A stretch of 64,000 bases of DNA from Annona cherimola (Eukaryota > Streptophyta > Magnoliopsida > Magnoliales > Annonaceae), in NCBI GenBank assembly GCA_030490835.1, contig CM059975.1, positions 56,845,174 to 56,909,173 on the forward strand. The letters are read 5' to 3'. Position numbers and translations under genes: made by a program. Shown here one piece after another: positions 33,943 through 46,650 of the stretch (positions within the stretch are counted from its first letter, which is position 1; every line of letters starts with the position of its first letter). The notes beneath the pieces were generated by a model. That model made no database searches. It was given only the letters and a program-made list of their open reading frames with translations, and had not been told where the DNA came from.

Positions 33943-36900
33943 TAGCAAAGAGGTGGAGAAGTTGGACGTTCAAACCGGTTAGTTCATGAAATTTTATGTT
34001 GTTAATCATTAGCTTAATCTATGCTCAAGTGATGTTTTATATTAAGAGGGTTTATGAATGTTTAAATTATGATTTATTAACCCTTGAATGCTTGATGAAT
34101 GTTTAAGTAAGTGGAATTCTTATATAGATTATGTATGGATATCTACAAGTGTAAAATGAAACATGTATACATGCTTGTATAAAAATTCTATTTATCTAAG
34201 TTAATCTCATTATTAAATAGATGATACTTGCTAAATTTTGGGATTAAGAACTAATGATTAAAGGGTCTTACATATATGAGGAGTTAAGATATAAGTATGT
34301 GAGCAAAACTTGGTGGAAATATAACAAAATGAAGCTGTTATTATAATGAACGAAAATTTCAGAAAATTATGGGGATTTAAATGGCTAAAGGGTGCATATT
34401 AACCCTTGACAATGATCACAAGAGTTTTCCATTGGTAATTTTGCTTATAGATATGCTACGAGTGCCATGTTGGGAAAGATACACTACCAATACAAGCAAA
34501 CATAGGGTTGTTTAGTAAAATGGAAATATTTCAGAAATTTTGGTCTAAATATTATTTGTTATAAGTTGTAAACAAGTGTATAAAATGACCACAAGAATAG
34601 TTGATAGATAGCCCTCCATGTTTATGTCACTAAGGAGTGATTATGGAGGGAGGATATAAAGTTCAGAAACCCTAGTCAGCAAGCTTTAAGAGACTCGGCG
34701 CCACGGCACCGACCTCCACACAAGTGAGTTTTAGCACATGTCTTGTGCTATGTTTAGGGTGATATAATTATATCTATTAGGGTTTCTTAAGGATAATATA
34801 GAGAGCACATGGCTATTTTGGGGAATGGGAGTTAAATTCCAGATTTATGGGAGGAATTTAACTTACAATTGGATATAAACAAGTACCATAAGTGATTATG
34901 AGAGTTTAACCTACTAGGGGTAAATTTTGAAAGGAGTGAGAAAACAATCACTAAGATACTTAGGTAACAATATGTGAATATTAGAAAGTTAGATGTGAAC
35001 TTGAGAAAACCTTAATTGAACTTAGCTTATAATTTCAAGTATCTTAAAGGATTGGAAAAAAATAAATTCCCTAAATTGGGATATTGGATGAAATGAAATG
35101 AATATATGTGACTTGAAGAGATGAGAGTATTCATCTCCAAGGAAAAATGGAATAAAGTTAAAATATTAAGAGTCACATGTAAAATGAGACTAAAAAAAGG
35201 GTTGGGATTAAGAAAGGTATGTATATGAGTTAATAAAAGGCAAAACATGCAAATATATGATTTTATACATGTGTATATAAATTATCATTTTCACTTGTCT
35301 AGGAAAAGGCATGGAAAAGATCTAAGGCATGAGTTGATCGCCACAGATAAGCAAGCAACACTTTCAAAAATGTTATTTTATTGGCAAATATTAAAATGAT
35401 ATGAACTTGTTTTATCAAGATGATTTCAAGATTGCTTACAAGGTAAGCAAGAAAACTTTTAAGAATATTGATTTTGTTTCAAATATTGAAATAACTTGAC
35501 AATGTTTATATCGATGATTTTAGAATTGCTTACAGAGTAAGTAAGCTCAATCCTTGAAAATATAATTTTATTCTTTACTATTGACATGCTTCAAGATAGT
35601 TTCATTATAAGCAAGTTCCTAGAAATGACATTTCAAGAGTATTTTATGATAAGAGAGTTTCGACTCTTCTATAAAATGATATTTGAAAACAAGCCTTGGA
35701 AATTCTATTCCTAAGGGATTTTGTGAAAAAAATGTGATTCTTCATAAAATGGTATTTGAAGTAAATAAATCTTTTGAAATGATTTATTTAAATGTCCTAA
35801 AATGGTTTATTTAGATGCTTGGAAATGGTCTATTGAAATATTTTAAACCTCTTTAAAAATTGAAATACTTTGAAAATGTCTTGTACTAATGTTTTCAAAA
35901 GGTTTTAAGGATGACCATCTCAATAAATTAATGTTAAAAAATGATTTGATAACAGTTTTGTTTAAATGATGATTAAAAGATTATGCAAACTCTTCTCTAC
36001 ATAAGAGTAACAAAGATGTTGTGTGGACAAGGCATATAATGCTGATATAAATGGATGAAAATATGTTTGCATATCTTTTGTTCATGAAAAGCCTAAAAAT
36101 GGGAATAAAAATATTTGTAAGAAAAGCTTGGTATTGTTGAATATTGAAATGCTTTAGAATTTCTTTACAATGAGAATTCTAAAATTATTTACCAACAAAC
36201 AAACAAGCAATATTTTTGAAAATACTATTTTCTCAAATATTGCAAATATTTTGTAAAATTGATTTACAAAATGTTTCCAAAAGTCTTTAAGGGTGGTCAT
36301 CCTAACATTATAATTTGAAAACAGTTTATGAAAATATTTTATTTTTAAAATGATTATGCTCAATTCTCAATTTGAGAAGGGGACAGTCTGCAAACTAAGT
36401 TGAAATATTTTATATCAAGTTTTGACTTGAAAATGGCACAGTCTGATGACTGTGTTGATTTTATGAAATTATGCTATCATGACAATGCGAGCATAAATGA
36501 GTGTGCACGAGGATCATTTACTAGGTCCATGGTAGAGGCGGTTGCAGACCGAAATGGCTACAGACCAGGGGTACATGTGGCCGAGTCGCTAAGGGAAGAC
36601 CGGAGGCAGACAACGCCCTCCCTGGAATGGTAGCAGGATCATGAACAACCGCCTAGCTAATGGTGTTGTCACATAGAAGGTTTCTTTCCTATGGAAGGAT
36701 GATCACTTGGAAAGTGTTACCTACCAGAGGGTTAAAGACGTATATACATATGCTTTGTTTTAAAAGTCCCAAAAAGGGGACATGAAAATATTTTAGGACA
36801 TGACAATGTCTACAGGAAATAATGTTTAAATGAAGATATTTTAGGACATGAAAATGTCCACAAAGATAAAAAGTTTATATGCATATGCGCTGCCTTTGAA

Positions 36901-37536
36901 AAGCTCAGAATTTGGGATATAAAAAGGTTTATATTTAGGACATACAATTGTCCGCATAAGAAAGATTTTGTTAAAGGTTTATGTAAAGGTTTACATGAAA
37001 GATTTCTTCCTGCTGGTAGTTGATCACTTAATAAGTGTCTCCTACCGAACTGCAAGAAATGCATTTACATGAAAATGAAAAATACTTGCTTACTGAGTAT
37101 CAGTCACATTTTGTTTTTCCAAACCCAGACAGGTTCAAAGAAGCTCAAAAGGAAAAAGGACCTGATAAATTGAAGGGAAGTATGAACTGATATTCTTTAA
37201 TGTGTTTACAAATTGTTAGCTATCATGTAAAAATTGATATGTTTAGAGAATGATTGAATGCTTGTGTTGATCATGAAGATATTAGGTCATGAAAGTTCAT
37301 GATGTATGTAAATAAGTTGGTCTATTACAAGTATATAATTACTTATAAAGTGAATGAATTGATGATTGAAAATGATATGTATAGTTAATTTCAAGTATAT
37401 ATTGCTTGAAAAATGATAAAGGAAATGGAAAGGAAAGAACAAAAAAAAAATTTCGCTAAATGATAAGTATACGAAATCTTGCCGAATGAACAAGGCAACA
37501 ATCCTGTGTCATATTTACTAATCAAAAATGATCCAG

Positions 37537-37598
37537 GAGTAAGGCTCGGGTTGTGTCGCCTTGGGTCGAGTAAGGCTCAAGTTGTGACACCTCGGTTC
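37537..37598 (+). repeat. 31-bp tandem duplication at the E1 3' LTR end
   Basis: GAGTAAGGCTC followed by a TTGTG block occurs at 37537-37567 and 37568-37598. The paired 5' LTR (18776-18806) has one copy, so the duplication arose after insertion or during the last replication. Confidence 0.8.
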
Positions 37599-37610
37599 GA
37601 GGGTGCCACA

Positions 37611-37991
37611 ACCTTCTTCTCCCAAGTGACACATTGAATAAATTATTGAGATGTGGAGATCGTGTTTGGCCAAATTGGATTTTGTAAGAGTGAATCTATT
37701 AGAAGCCTTTAGCCAAATATCACAATCCTCTTTGGGAGTTTCAATTTCTAGAGGCTTTTGAGAACCATAGGATCCCACAGTGTGTTGTGGTTTAAATCTG
37801 CCCCATTGCGTGCCTCCATTGCTAACAAATAGGATGATTTGATTTTAACCTATCCATCACTTTCTAAACTCCAAGATATGTGATCTTCCTCCCTGCTCAT
37901 TGGAGTCCAATCTTCTAAACTTCCCTTCATCCAACCTCTCTTACTGCCATCCTTGTATCATCTTCTTTCTAGCATTGGCCATCAATAAAAG
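37611..37991 (-). pseudogene. LINE 3' part: zf-RVT domain remnant
   Basis: On the minus strand one frame reads WLKASNRFTLTKSNLAKHDLH followed by CHLGEE. This fits the zf-RVT domain after RT in plant L1-type LINEs (pattern W...N.LPT..NL.R....C..C...EET), with the first Cys region changed. The left end is cut by E1 at 37610. The right end meets S2 after AAAAG (37987-37991), and the same LINE resumes at 43050. Across that junction the minus-strand frame stays open (TKVEAFIDGQC), confirming that the pieces were joined. Confidence 0.7.
37987..37991. repeat. Target-site duplication of S2, left copy (AAAAG)
   Basis: Identical to 43045-43049, directly outside S2. Confidence 0.9.
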
Positions 37992-40900
37992 TGTGAAACC
38001 CCAACCTAAGTAGGATTCAATATATGTATTGAACATTTACATGTCATTTATAAGTGAATTTATTGAATTTTAAATAATTTTTGTGACTTTGCTAAACAAT
38101 AGTAATTAGGGCTAAGGATTAGCAATGATGATGCGAGAGATCATTATAACCTGATATGGGCAAAGGGATTAAAGTGAATTTTTGGTGATTTAAATATACC
38201 AATGTATCATGGATAATGATTTTAAATTATTTAATATGAATTATGAGAATTTAAAACGATAATTCTCAAGTTAGTGAAAAAAACAATAGAAAATTCATAA
38301 CTCAACGCTTGTAAGGCAGATTCAAGTAAAATTTGAAATGGAAGTTGATAAAAATGGGCTTGGTATTATGGGATTATTGGGTTATAAAAATCCATGATGA
38401 AATTAGTGTAATGATTTATTGATCATATTTCAAATCCAACCATTAACTTTAAACGACTATAACTTGAGCTAGGAAAATCGGATTGAGATGAAATTTGAAA
38501 CGGTTGAATGAAATTATGAGATTAAAATTTTGGAAGTTTTAGATTAATAATATTATGTTGGGAAAATCTCTGAATTGGAAAAGGTGTATATGGTTGACTT
38601 TTACACCTCGATAGTACCATGCATTAATGGCTTAGTGTACACGGAGTAAATGCAATTTTCAATGGACCAAATAGGTGTAAAATGTAGGTGCAATGCAGGG
38701 TATTTTATGCATTAATATGTGTGGAAATTCTTTGGATATTTTTCTGGAATTAATGAGCTAAGGAGAGAGCTCAAACTAGCATAGCATGGTGACATGCATA
38801 TGGACGTTAATGGGTTGTTGTAGCTGTGTATTTTTAATTTTTTATTTTATAATATATACACATAAATAACTGACATGTTGGGATACATAAATAAGCTTTT
38901 AATCATGTGAAAAAAATCCAAGAAAATTCGTTAACAGCAGCTGCCATGGATGAATGAAATGTGGACAGCTTGTGATGCATATGGACGTGCCATAGTTTGA
39001 TGCTGCTGTAATGATTTTTGTTAATTTTTTATGCCAAATTAAAGGTTAAACTCAATTATAATAATGTGTTTAATTTATCCACAAATTGATATTATTAAAA
39101 AATGGAAAAAAATCTGAAAAACAGGCAGCCATGTGGACGTGACAAGTGGACAGCTTGGATTGATTCTATCTTAAGCAGATTTTTGGTTTAATAAAAAAAG
39201 GTAAAAATATTTTATATGGCCACAAATTCACCAGCACATTAGATGGGATATGCATAAATTAAATTTCTGTGGAAAAAACACCCCAAGTGGAGCCCACAGC
39301 TTGAAAATCCATCTCTATGAATGGGATGCTCGGTCATGTGAAGAGAAGCTTGGAAAAATATTTTTCTAAGTATTAAATCTTCTCTCCCAAGGCAGAAGCT
39401 CACATCCCAGCCCTATTACACCAAGGAGGAAGAAAAGAGAAGAAAAAAAGAAGGGGAAAAGGAGGGATTACTAATTAATCAAGTAAGTATATGTTAATTT
39501 TGATTTTATACCTCAAATCTGGAAGTTATGTGATGTTATAAACAAAAATATGAACGAAGTAGTAAAAAAAGTATTTTCATGATGAAAATTTGTTTAAAAT
39601 ATCATTATATGATTATTAAGGGATAAAAAAATGTCAGATTGAAATATTAAGCAGGTTTCAAATTAAAAATACAAGAAGATCAACCTAAATAGGGTAGAAC
39701 GGGTGACAGGATCAGCTTTAGTAAATGATTTTTAATAATTTTATTAGAAGGATTTTTTATATAAAATTTTTATATGATGTATAAGACATCATGGAGATAA
39801 CTCTGAAAAAACTTAAATTTATTTTTGGGTGATATTAGTATGGGTTATAATTCATGTGATTAGGGCTGACCTTAAACTCACAACACTATCTAGCACAGTG
39901 AAAATGACAAAATAAATATGTAATGTTAATATTTCGTGATGAAATATTTATGATAATTAATTCATGTATTTATTGATGTATGATAAAAATTTCAGAATTT
40001 AATACCTTTATTGTATTATAAATAAAGATTTAGAGATATCAGTACGCCTGACTCCAGCATATGTGGATAGTTTGAGAAACAAATCAAAAAGAAATATGAA
40101 ACCTTTGTAGAAATGATCCAAATTTATATATATAATAGTAAAGAGTGTAATAAAGGATTAATGATAGCAAAGGTGATTGAGAATTGATATTATTATATGT
40201 ATATGGAATTAATGGGTAAATAAGAAGAGGGAACTTAGTGAAAATAAGAAGACAAGGGCTGTTTTGGAATTCTATGATTAGTGGATTAAAATTTCATAAA
40301 AATACCCTAAATAAAGTGTTAATTAAGGAGGAATATCATGCCAAAAAATGTACAAAGTTGCTGACTTGGAAAATTTTATGAAATGCCTCTTATATGTGTT
40401 GCCAAATGGGCATATGTGAAAGGATAGACATGCATAGGTGATAAATGACTTGTGTAATTTTATTTTGTGTAAAAATGTATGAAAATATGATAGATTTCAT
40501 GATTATATATATTTTTAGAGTGTATAATGATTAATTTCAAATTTTGAAATTAATTTATGAAGTTTAAGGCGATGGCGTGCGCTTAAAAGGAGCACTGATG
40601 TGTAAATTTTGGAAAATAAGTGAAAAATGGTAAATGAAGGTTAATGAACCTATAAATGATAATTATGAGATGAATTTTATATGAATGGTTACCCTACTTA
40701 TGGGATTGTATATGTTATGTGTTAACCGATGAAATGTGCAAATATGTGTCATTTATGCCTAACGACTTGAGAAGTCAAATGGATGATGTATGTTAATGAA
40801 AATGGGTTGGAAAACTAAGTGGGATGCAAGCAAAAAGGAATATACGAAATGTTATATTATTCTCATGTAGACAAGGGCAAAGAAAAGGCGAATTCAGAAA

Positions 40901-43044
40901 GCTAATGTAAGACAGGTAAGCAAGCGAACTTTCCAAAATATGTTTTCAAAGGAATTTTATGAAATTTATGAACTTGCTTTAATAAGTTGGTTTCATAGTT
41001 GCTTACAAGATAAGTAAGTGAATTTTCATGCATAATTTTTATATTCAAGTATTAAAATTACTTGATCATGTTTATATTAATGATGTGGAGAATTGCTTAT
41101 AGAGTAAGCAAACTCAGTTCTTGAAAATACGATGTGGTTTTAAGATGGTTTTAATATAAGCAAGTTCATACAAGTGTGGTTTACAAAGAGTTTTATCTTG
41201 AAAGAGTTTGACTCTTTCATAAAATGATATTCAAAAACAAACCATGGAAATTCTATTTCCAAGGAGTTTTATTGAAAAATATAATTCTTTACAAAATGGT
41301 TTCTAAAAATAAATAGACGTTTTGAAATGGTTTCCATTAAATGTCATAAATCGAATTTATGTACGTGTTTTGAGATTTGTGTAGGTGTTTTGAAATAATC
41401 TATCAAGGTGCTTTTCAACTCTTAGAGTTATAACACTTTGAAGATGCTTTACTCTGATGTTCAAAAAGATTTAAGGGTTACTAGTCCTACAAAATGATTT
41501 GGTAGATTTTATGTTCGAATAATGATCAAAAGATTATGCAAACTCCTCTATATATAAGAGTAACAAGGAAGTGACGTGGACAAGACAAATAAAGACATTA
41601 CAATGGATGGAAGTGAGTTGCATATGTTTTGCTCATAAAAATGTTATTAAGAAAATTTTTGTCTCCACAAGTTTTGAATTATTTCAAAAGCTTCTTAAAA
41701 TGAGAATTCCAAAAATATTAAGATTGTTTAGCAAATCATTAAAGTTTTACAAAATATTGTCTTCTCAAATATTTCAAATGTTTGGCAAAATGGATTTATT
41801 AAAAATATTGCTAAACTCTTTAAGGGTGGTCATCCTAACATCAGGATTTGGAAATAGTTTGTAAAAAATGTTTTATTTTCAAAACAACCACGCCTAGTTC
41901 TCAATTCGAGAAGGGCATAGTCTGCGGACTAAGTTGACTTTATACATATATGTTCCCTATGTTTTCAAAGTCCCAAAATGGGCAACTACTATGTTTGGTT
42001 TTAAATGGATTTGTGTTGTTTTTAAATTTATTTATGTTTAGTTTTCAGAAGATATCGAAAAATATTTTAGGACATGAATATGTCTGCCATGTTGGTTTAA
42101 AAAGGGGTTTGGTATCTTATATGCGGGTTAAAAGACATTTATATGGAAAAATATTTTTGGACATAAGAATGATCGCATGGATAAAAGATTTCTATGCACA
42201 TGCATTGCTTTTGAGTAACCCCGAGTTGGGTTATAAAGAATTTTAAATAAATGACATTTTGGGACATGTAAATGTCCTCATGGGGAAAAAGGTTATAAGA
42301 AAAATATTTTAGGACTTACAATTGTCCTCATGCCATATGAAAAATATTTTTGGACATAGACATGTCCACATGATAGATGGAAAACATATTGGGACAAACA
42401 ATTGTCCCCATGAAAAATGGTTTAGATGCATAGACATCACCTTTGAAAAACCTCAAAATGGGGACACGCACAATGTTTTATGAGTGTGTTATAAAGAAGA
42501 GTTCTATAAAAGGTTTCTTCCTATTGGTAGTTGATCACTTGATAAGTGTCTCCTACCGAATGGGCAAGGGATGCATTTAAATGAAAAAAGAAAATGCTTG
42601 CTTACTGAGTTTATCACTCACGTTTTGTTTTCCTAACCTTAGACAAGTTAAAGGCTCGAGGAAATGAGCAAAGCTAAAAGGTATTGGTAGGTTTGAAGAA
42701 TGAATAGAGGAATGTATTGCTTATAATGAAATGAGATTGATTATATATGATGTAAATAGATAAGTGATTATGTATAAAATTTTATGTGATTTTTTATTCA
42801 TGTATACATATGTTGCCTACAATATGAAAGCAAAGATACTTGTACGATAAATTTTATAATGATATGAATGAGTCCACTATGAATAATGACAAGTATATGC
42901 TTATATGATGAAAGGAAAGAATTTTTTTTTGATGAAATCAAATTAAGAACCCACCGTGTGATCAGGGTGACAATCCCGATCACATTTACCAATTGAAAAT
43001 AAATCTTGAGATAAGGTTGTGGCGCTCGGGTCAGGGGCGCCACA
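37992..43044 (+). mobile_element. S2: solo long LTR (5053 bp) inside the LINE
   Basis: It starts TGTGAAACCCCAACCTAAG and ends GTCAGGGGCGCCACA, with AAAAG on both sides. No primer-binding site or interior follows. It is the long LTR type, with GTAAGCAAGC modules (40915-41110), GGACAT hairpins (42070-42420) and the terminal hairpin zone (42955-42985). Its body resembles the 5' LTR of X (46651-51740) closely for most of its length. The open frames at 41571-41864 and 41950-42246 are LTR sequence. Confidence 0.93.
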
Positions 43045-43049
43045 AAAAG
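43045..43049. repeat. Target-site duplication of S2, right copy (AAAAG)
   Basis: Identical to 37987-37991. Confidence 0.9.
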
Positions 43050-44510
43050 CTTCAACTTTGGTGTTCTCATTGAAATGTGGAAGAAGTGGTCTAGCTTGTA
43101 TGAGGTATAACGGAGCCCAACTATCCACAAAAAATGAATTCTTTCCCCACTTCCCACCTGTCATTTACAGCCTTTCTTCAAGAGGTATTTGGCCTTTAGA
43201 ATACTTTTCCATGTGAAAGAATCAGATGAGCAAGCTTTACAATTCCAAAAGTCTTTATTAGGAAAATATCCTACTCAATGGACTCTATAGCAGAGGGAGG
43301 TTTAGTTAACCATGAGTCACCATGCTTGCTTTGCTAACATTGCCATATTGAAGTCTCATAAATTAAAACCTATTCCTCCTTAATCTTTAAATTTGCACAT
43401 CTTTGGCTAGACCATCCAGCTAATTTTCCTCTTGTCTTCTTTTTTCCCACTAGAATTTACTAATCATGGCCTCAATGTCTCAATTTATCTTTGTTGGCAA
43501 GTAAAAGAGGGTCATGGTATAGGTGGGAATTGCTTGGGCCATACTTTATGAGTACTTCTTTTTCGCCTCATGACAGAAATCTACTTTTCTAACTTTGCAA
43601 TCTATTCCAAACTCTCTCTTTAATAGTCTTAAAGACTCTTGTCTGTGGTTTGCCAATCCAGATTGGAAGTCTCAAGTAGGTTTAAATTTCCTTATTGCGC
43701 GACCCAAAAAGAGATTCCATATTTGTCTTAGTCTCTGTCTTGGTATTTCGACTATAAAAGGTTGTTATCTTATTAAGTTGACTCTTCAGCCCATGCATTG
43801 CTTGTATAGTTGCAGTAATTCTTTCATATGGTGTACTTCCTCCTCCTTTGCTCGTAAAAAGATCATAACATCATTTGTGAAGAAAAGATGTGATATAGAT
43901 GGTCCAGTCCAACCAATCCTGATCATATGAAGGCTACCCTTGGAGTGGCAATTAGATAGAAGTGTTGACAGACCTTCCACACACATGAGAAAATGTACAA
44001 GGAGAGAAGATCCCCTTGTCCTAAACTTTGGCAAGGCTAAAAAACTGAGTCTTGGAGCTATTAAGAGATATCTTGTAGTTTACTATTGAAAGGCAGCATT
44101 AGATCCATTGTATCCAAGTTTCACTAAAGTTCATCTATCTCATGACTTGACACAGGTAATCTCATTCTACTTTATCATAAGCCTTGGCCATGTCCACATT
44201 AATAGTCATTTCTTCCCTATAACTTGGTTAAAGCATCGAAGATCTCATAGGCATTAGCATGTTGTTTGTGATAAGATGCCCTAAGACAAACGCACTCTAG
44301 TTGTAAGAGATTATAGTTGCTAAACATCTTTTCAATCTAATTGCCAATACCTTTGCTAGAATCTTGTAGGCCACATTGCATAAACCAATGGGGTGGAAAT
44401 CATGTAATCTATTAGCTCCCATCTTCTTCAATATAAGCATAATTTTAATCATATTTATCTCTGGGAGTATCGCCATTTGCAATGAGACTATTAGGGCATT
44501 CAAGAAATTT
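43050..44510 (-). pseudogene. LINE reverse transcriptase, decayed
   Basis: Read on the minus strand from 44503 down. Near 44400-44340 HPIGLCNVAYKILAKVLAIRLK matches the DFRPISLCNV...KVLANRLK block of plant L1-type LINEs. Near 43900-43850 ISHLFFTNDVMIFLRA stands where the active site usually reads FADD, so the catalytic pair has become TND. Near 43540-43480 AQAIPTYTMTLF matches the conserved post-RT block. Near 43165-43080 SFFVDSWAPLYLIQARPLL leads to the zf-RVT region. Many stops and frameshifts lie between. The protein would copy the LINE RNA at a nicked target; this copy is dead. Confidence 0.85.
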
Positions 44511-45839
44511 CTGCAAGAATTAAAGATATCCTCATAGACTATATTCCATTGCTATTGGTAGAAAGCCATAGTCATTCCATCAAGCCCTAGGGATTTTGAT
44601 GGGTGCATGCTCTACATAGCCTATTGTACTTCGGTTCTTATAAGAGGATTTGTTAGAAATTAGTTGTCCCTATTAGAGATTTTTACCAGAATTAAGGTTC
44701 GACTCTATACATTTCAATTTCCCAAATCTGAAAATTTTTTAGAAGAATTGCTTTGCAAGCATCTCCTTATCCTTTTGATCTTGAATTGGATTTTCTTGAG
44801 CAACTAGCAAAACCTTAATATGGTTTTTCCTCCTTCTTTCTAAGGCCACTTTATGAAAATAGGCTATGTTTTGGTCACCTAGTTGGAGCCATATGAACTT
44901 TGCTCCTTCCTTCCATAAGGTCTCCTCATTTGTGAGAAGGGAGTTGACCATCCACTTTTGATTTTTAAGAACTGCATCTCTATCATCTGAAGGAGCATGA
45001 CTTTATAAGAGCTTCAATTTGTCTTTTTGGATTGTGAGCTCCCTTGTGAGATTCTTGCAAGACCTTCGATTCCATTGTTGCAATACCTGGCACATTCACT
45101 AATTTTCTTCTGATGATTTGGAAAGAAGTCTAGTCCAAATCACTATCTATCAACCTCTTTGTACTTCCCTAAAAAATGTTCATAGTTGAACTCCCTTGCT
45201 AGCTTTCCTCCCATGTCACTTTTTTTTAATTGCAAGAGAAGAAGGCAGTGATTTGAAGCTACCACAGAGCTATGGTGAAATTGTGTAAAAGAGTGTCAAC
45301 TAGGAACCAATTGCCATAACTCTATCCAAGTGACTAGAACTCTCGAGTCACCCATGCGATTATTCCTTTAAGTAAAAGCACACCCATAAAACCAAGATCA
45401 AAAAGCTTGTAGTCAAATTTTGTTTTCCGAAAGTGTTGCATTTTACTATACTTAGTGACCTCATTCAAGTTTCCTATAGTTACCCATAGAGTAAAATAAG
45501 AAGCTTTTAGATGTCTTAACAAAGCCCAGGACTCAAACCTTCTACCTAGCATAGGAGATCCATAAAACCTAATGAGCTGCTGAGGCCTGGCTAACCAACT
45601 ATTGATCTTGATCATGACATCGATTTGGCTTTGTGAGTATGAATGAATAGATAAGTCTATCTCTTCAATCATAGCAATCTACAAAGAATCAGTAGTCAAA
45701 CTTGAGTTTTAGTCTAATGGATTCTATTTCTAGGCTTCTTCTCTTAGTTTCTAGCAAAAAAATCAAACAGGGAGCTTAATGCTTGACGGTGTCAGTGAGA
45801 TTTTAGAATGTTCACGAGTTCTCAAGCTCATGAAATTTA
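44511..45839 (-). pseudogene. LINE endonuclease and pre-RT region, decayed
   Basis: On the minus strand, about 45765-45690 reads LIFLLETKRRSLEIESIRLK, matching the second block of the endonuclease/exonuclease/phosphatase domain (FLLETK). The frame at 45672-45334 then reads FYGSPMLGRRFESWALLRHL and later FDLGFMG, the expected endonuclease core. Around 44920-44850 KFIWLQLGDQNIAYFHKVALERRR matches the WL..GD.NT.FFH block before RT. The endonuclease would nick target DNA. The N-terminal block and ORF1 are absent. The right limit is the minus-strand Sire LTR at 45840. Confidence 0.83.
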
Positions 45840-46650
45840 TGTTGGTCCCGAGTTTATGGCAGTGACCCAAGAGGGGAGAGGTGAATTGGGTATTTTAAAA
45901 TTCTTTGCTTAAACAGAAATTTTCCCTTTTGTGGAATTAATCCCCTCAATAAAACATTAGTAAGTTGGAGAGAAATAATGCAGTAGAAAGAATAAAGCAC
46001 AAGCAATCAATCCACTTCAAGAGACAACGATGTATAGTGGTTCGGGCAACCTCCCCTACTCCAAGCACACACTCGTTGTGGCTTGGGTTCCACTATTGTA
46101 TTGTCGATACAACTTAGAGCAACAGCTCTCTTCTAGATTCTAGCTTTAGGGGGCTTGTACAATCTCAGCACAAGTAGGCGACGAGTTCTACTCCAGTCAC
46201 ACACTACTTTGCTTTCACTTGGTTACGATCTCCAATACCAATTAAGTGGGAAAAATAAGTAAATAGTGAAAGAAAAAGATCTACATGTTACAAATTGTGT
46301 AGGCAGTTTTATGCACGTAGAAGAACTTGTAAAAGTAGTTGTTGATTGAGCAATGCATCTTTGAACAGTTTTGAATGCCAAGTTCTTCTTCAAACTTCTT
46401 GTAGATTACTTTAAACGCAAGAGAGAGTGGAAGGTAAGCTCATTCAATGTTTTTCCAACTGCATTTACTTTCAGTTGATGCTCTTTAAATAATGAGAAGT
46501 GAATTCGAACATTTGGTGGTAGGTGGCGTACATTTAATGCGCTAACGTTTGAATTTTTCTGACCGTTGCGAGCCAAGTCGCATTCGGAGTTGACTTGATA
46601 AGCGACTTCCTTCAACTCGCAGGGTGGAGTCGACTTCGGGTGTGACTTCA
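45840..46650 (-). mobile_element. Minus-strand Sire LTR, 3' half (811 bp)
   Basis: The plus strand starts TGTTGGTCCCGAG, the reverse complement of the Sire LTR end (CTCGGGACCAACA). It continues through the complements of the CACCCCTCCCC, GGTTGCCCGAACCAC and CTAGAATCTAG blocks, then the GTCGACTTC repeats near 46570-46640. It is cut at 46650 by element X, so the LTR 5' half and any internal region are displaced beyond the window. The five bases before it (ATTTA) would be one target-site duplication. Confidence 0.88.

Larger units (their letters stand above)
18096..37610 (+). mobile_element. E1: gag-only long-LTR retrotransposon (LARD/TR-GAG-like), split by nested insertions
   Basis: The order is: 5' LTR remnant (about 18096-18818), primer-binding site (18824), a 2.4-kb interior with gag and protease fossils, polypurine tract (21244-21260), and 3' LTR in two pieces (21261-21796 and 33373-37610). 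The 3' LTR is about 4.77 kb after removal of S1. The two LTR ends are closely similar by eye over about 700 bases (compare 18360-18600 with 37130-37370), so they are a pair from one element. No reverse transcriptase or integrase is visible between them. The interior is homologous throughout to that of element X. ACCTT (37611-37615) would be its target-site duplication; the left partner is lost with the 5' end. Confidence 0.8.
33373..37610 (+). mobile_element. E1 3' LTR, right piece
   Basis: This continues E1's 3' LTR after S1 and ends GAGGGTGCCACA, the ending also seen at 18818. It includes a purine-rich stretch (33800-33950, with GA and AAAGA runs), the AAGCAAGC modules (35340-35560), CACAGTC...GACTGTG hairpins near 36438 and GGACAT hairpins (36800-36960). 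A 31-bp tandem duplication sits at its end. The open frames at 33719-34009, 35027-35248 and 36400-36633 are LTR sequence and are not genes. Confidence 0.82.

Noticed and set aside
33719..34009. Minus-strand open frame rich in Phe, Ser and Leu
   Set aside because: It comes from the purine-rich GA and AAAGA block in the E1 3' LTR.
36400..36633. Open frame with a soluble-looking protein in the E1 3' LTR
   Set aside because: It covers the palindrome and GC-rich zone present in every long LTR, and the frame is not kept in the other copies.
41571..42246. Two open frames near 41.6-42.2 kb, with relatives near 49.8-50.9 kb
   Set aside because: Both lie in homologous LTR sequence (S2 and the X 5' LTR). 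Frames are broken differently in each copy, so the protein is not maintained.
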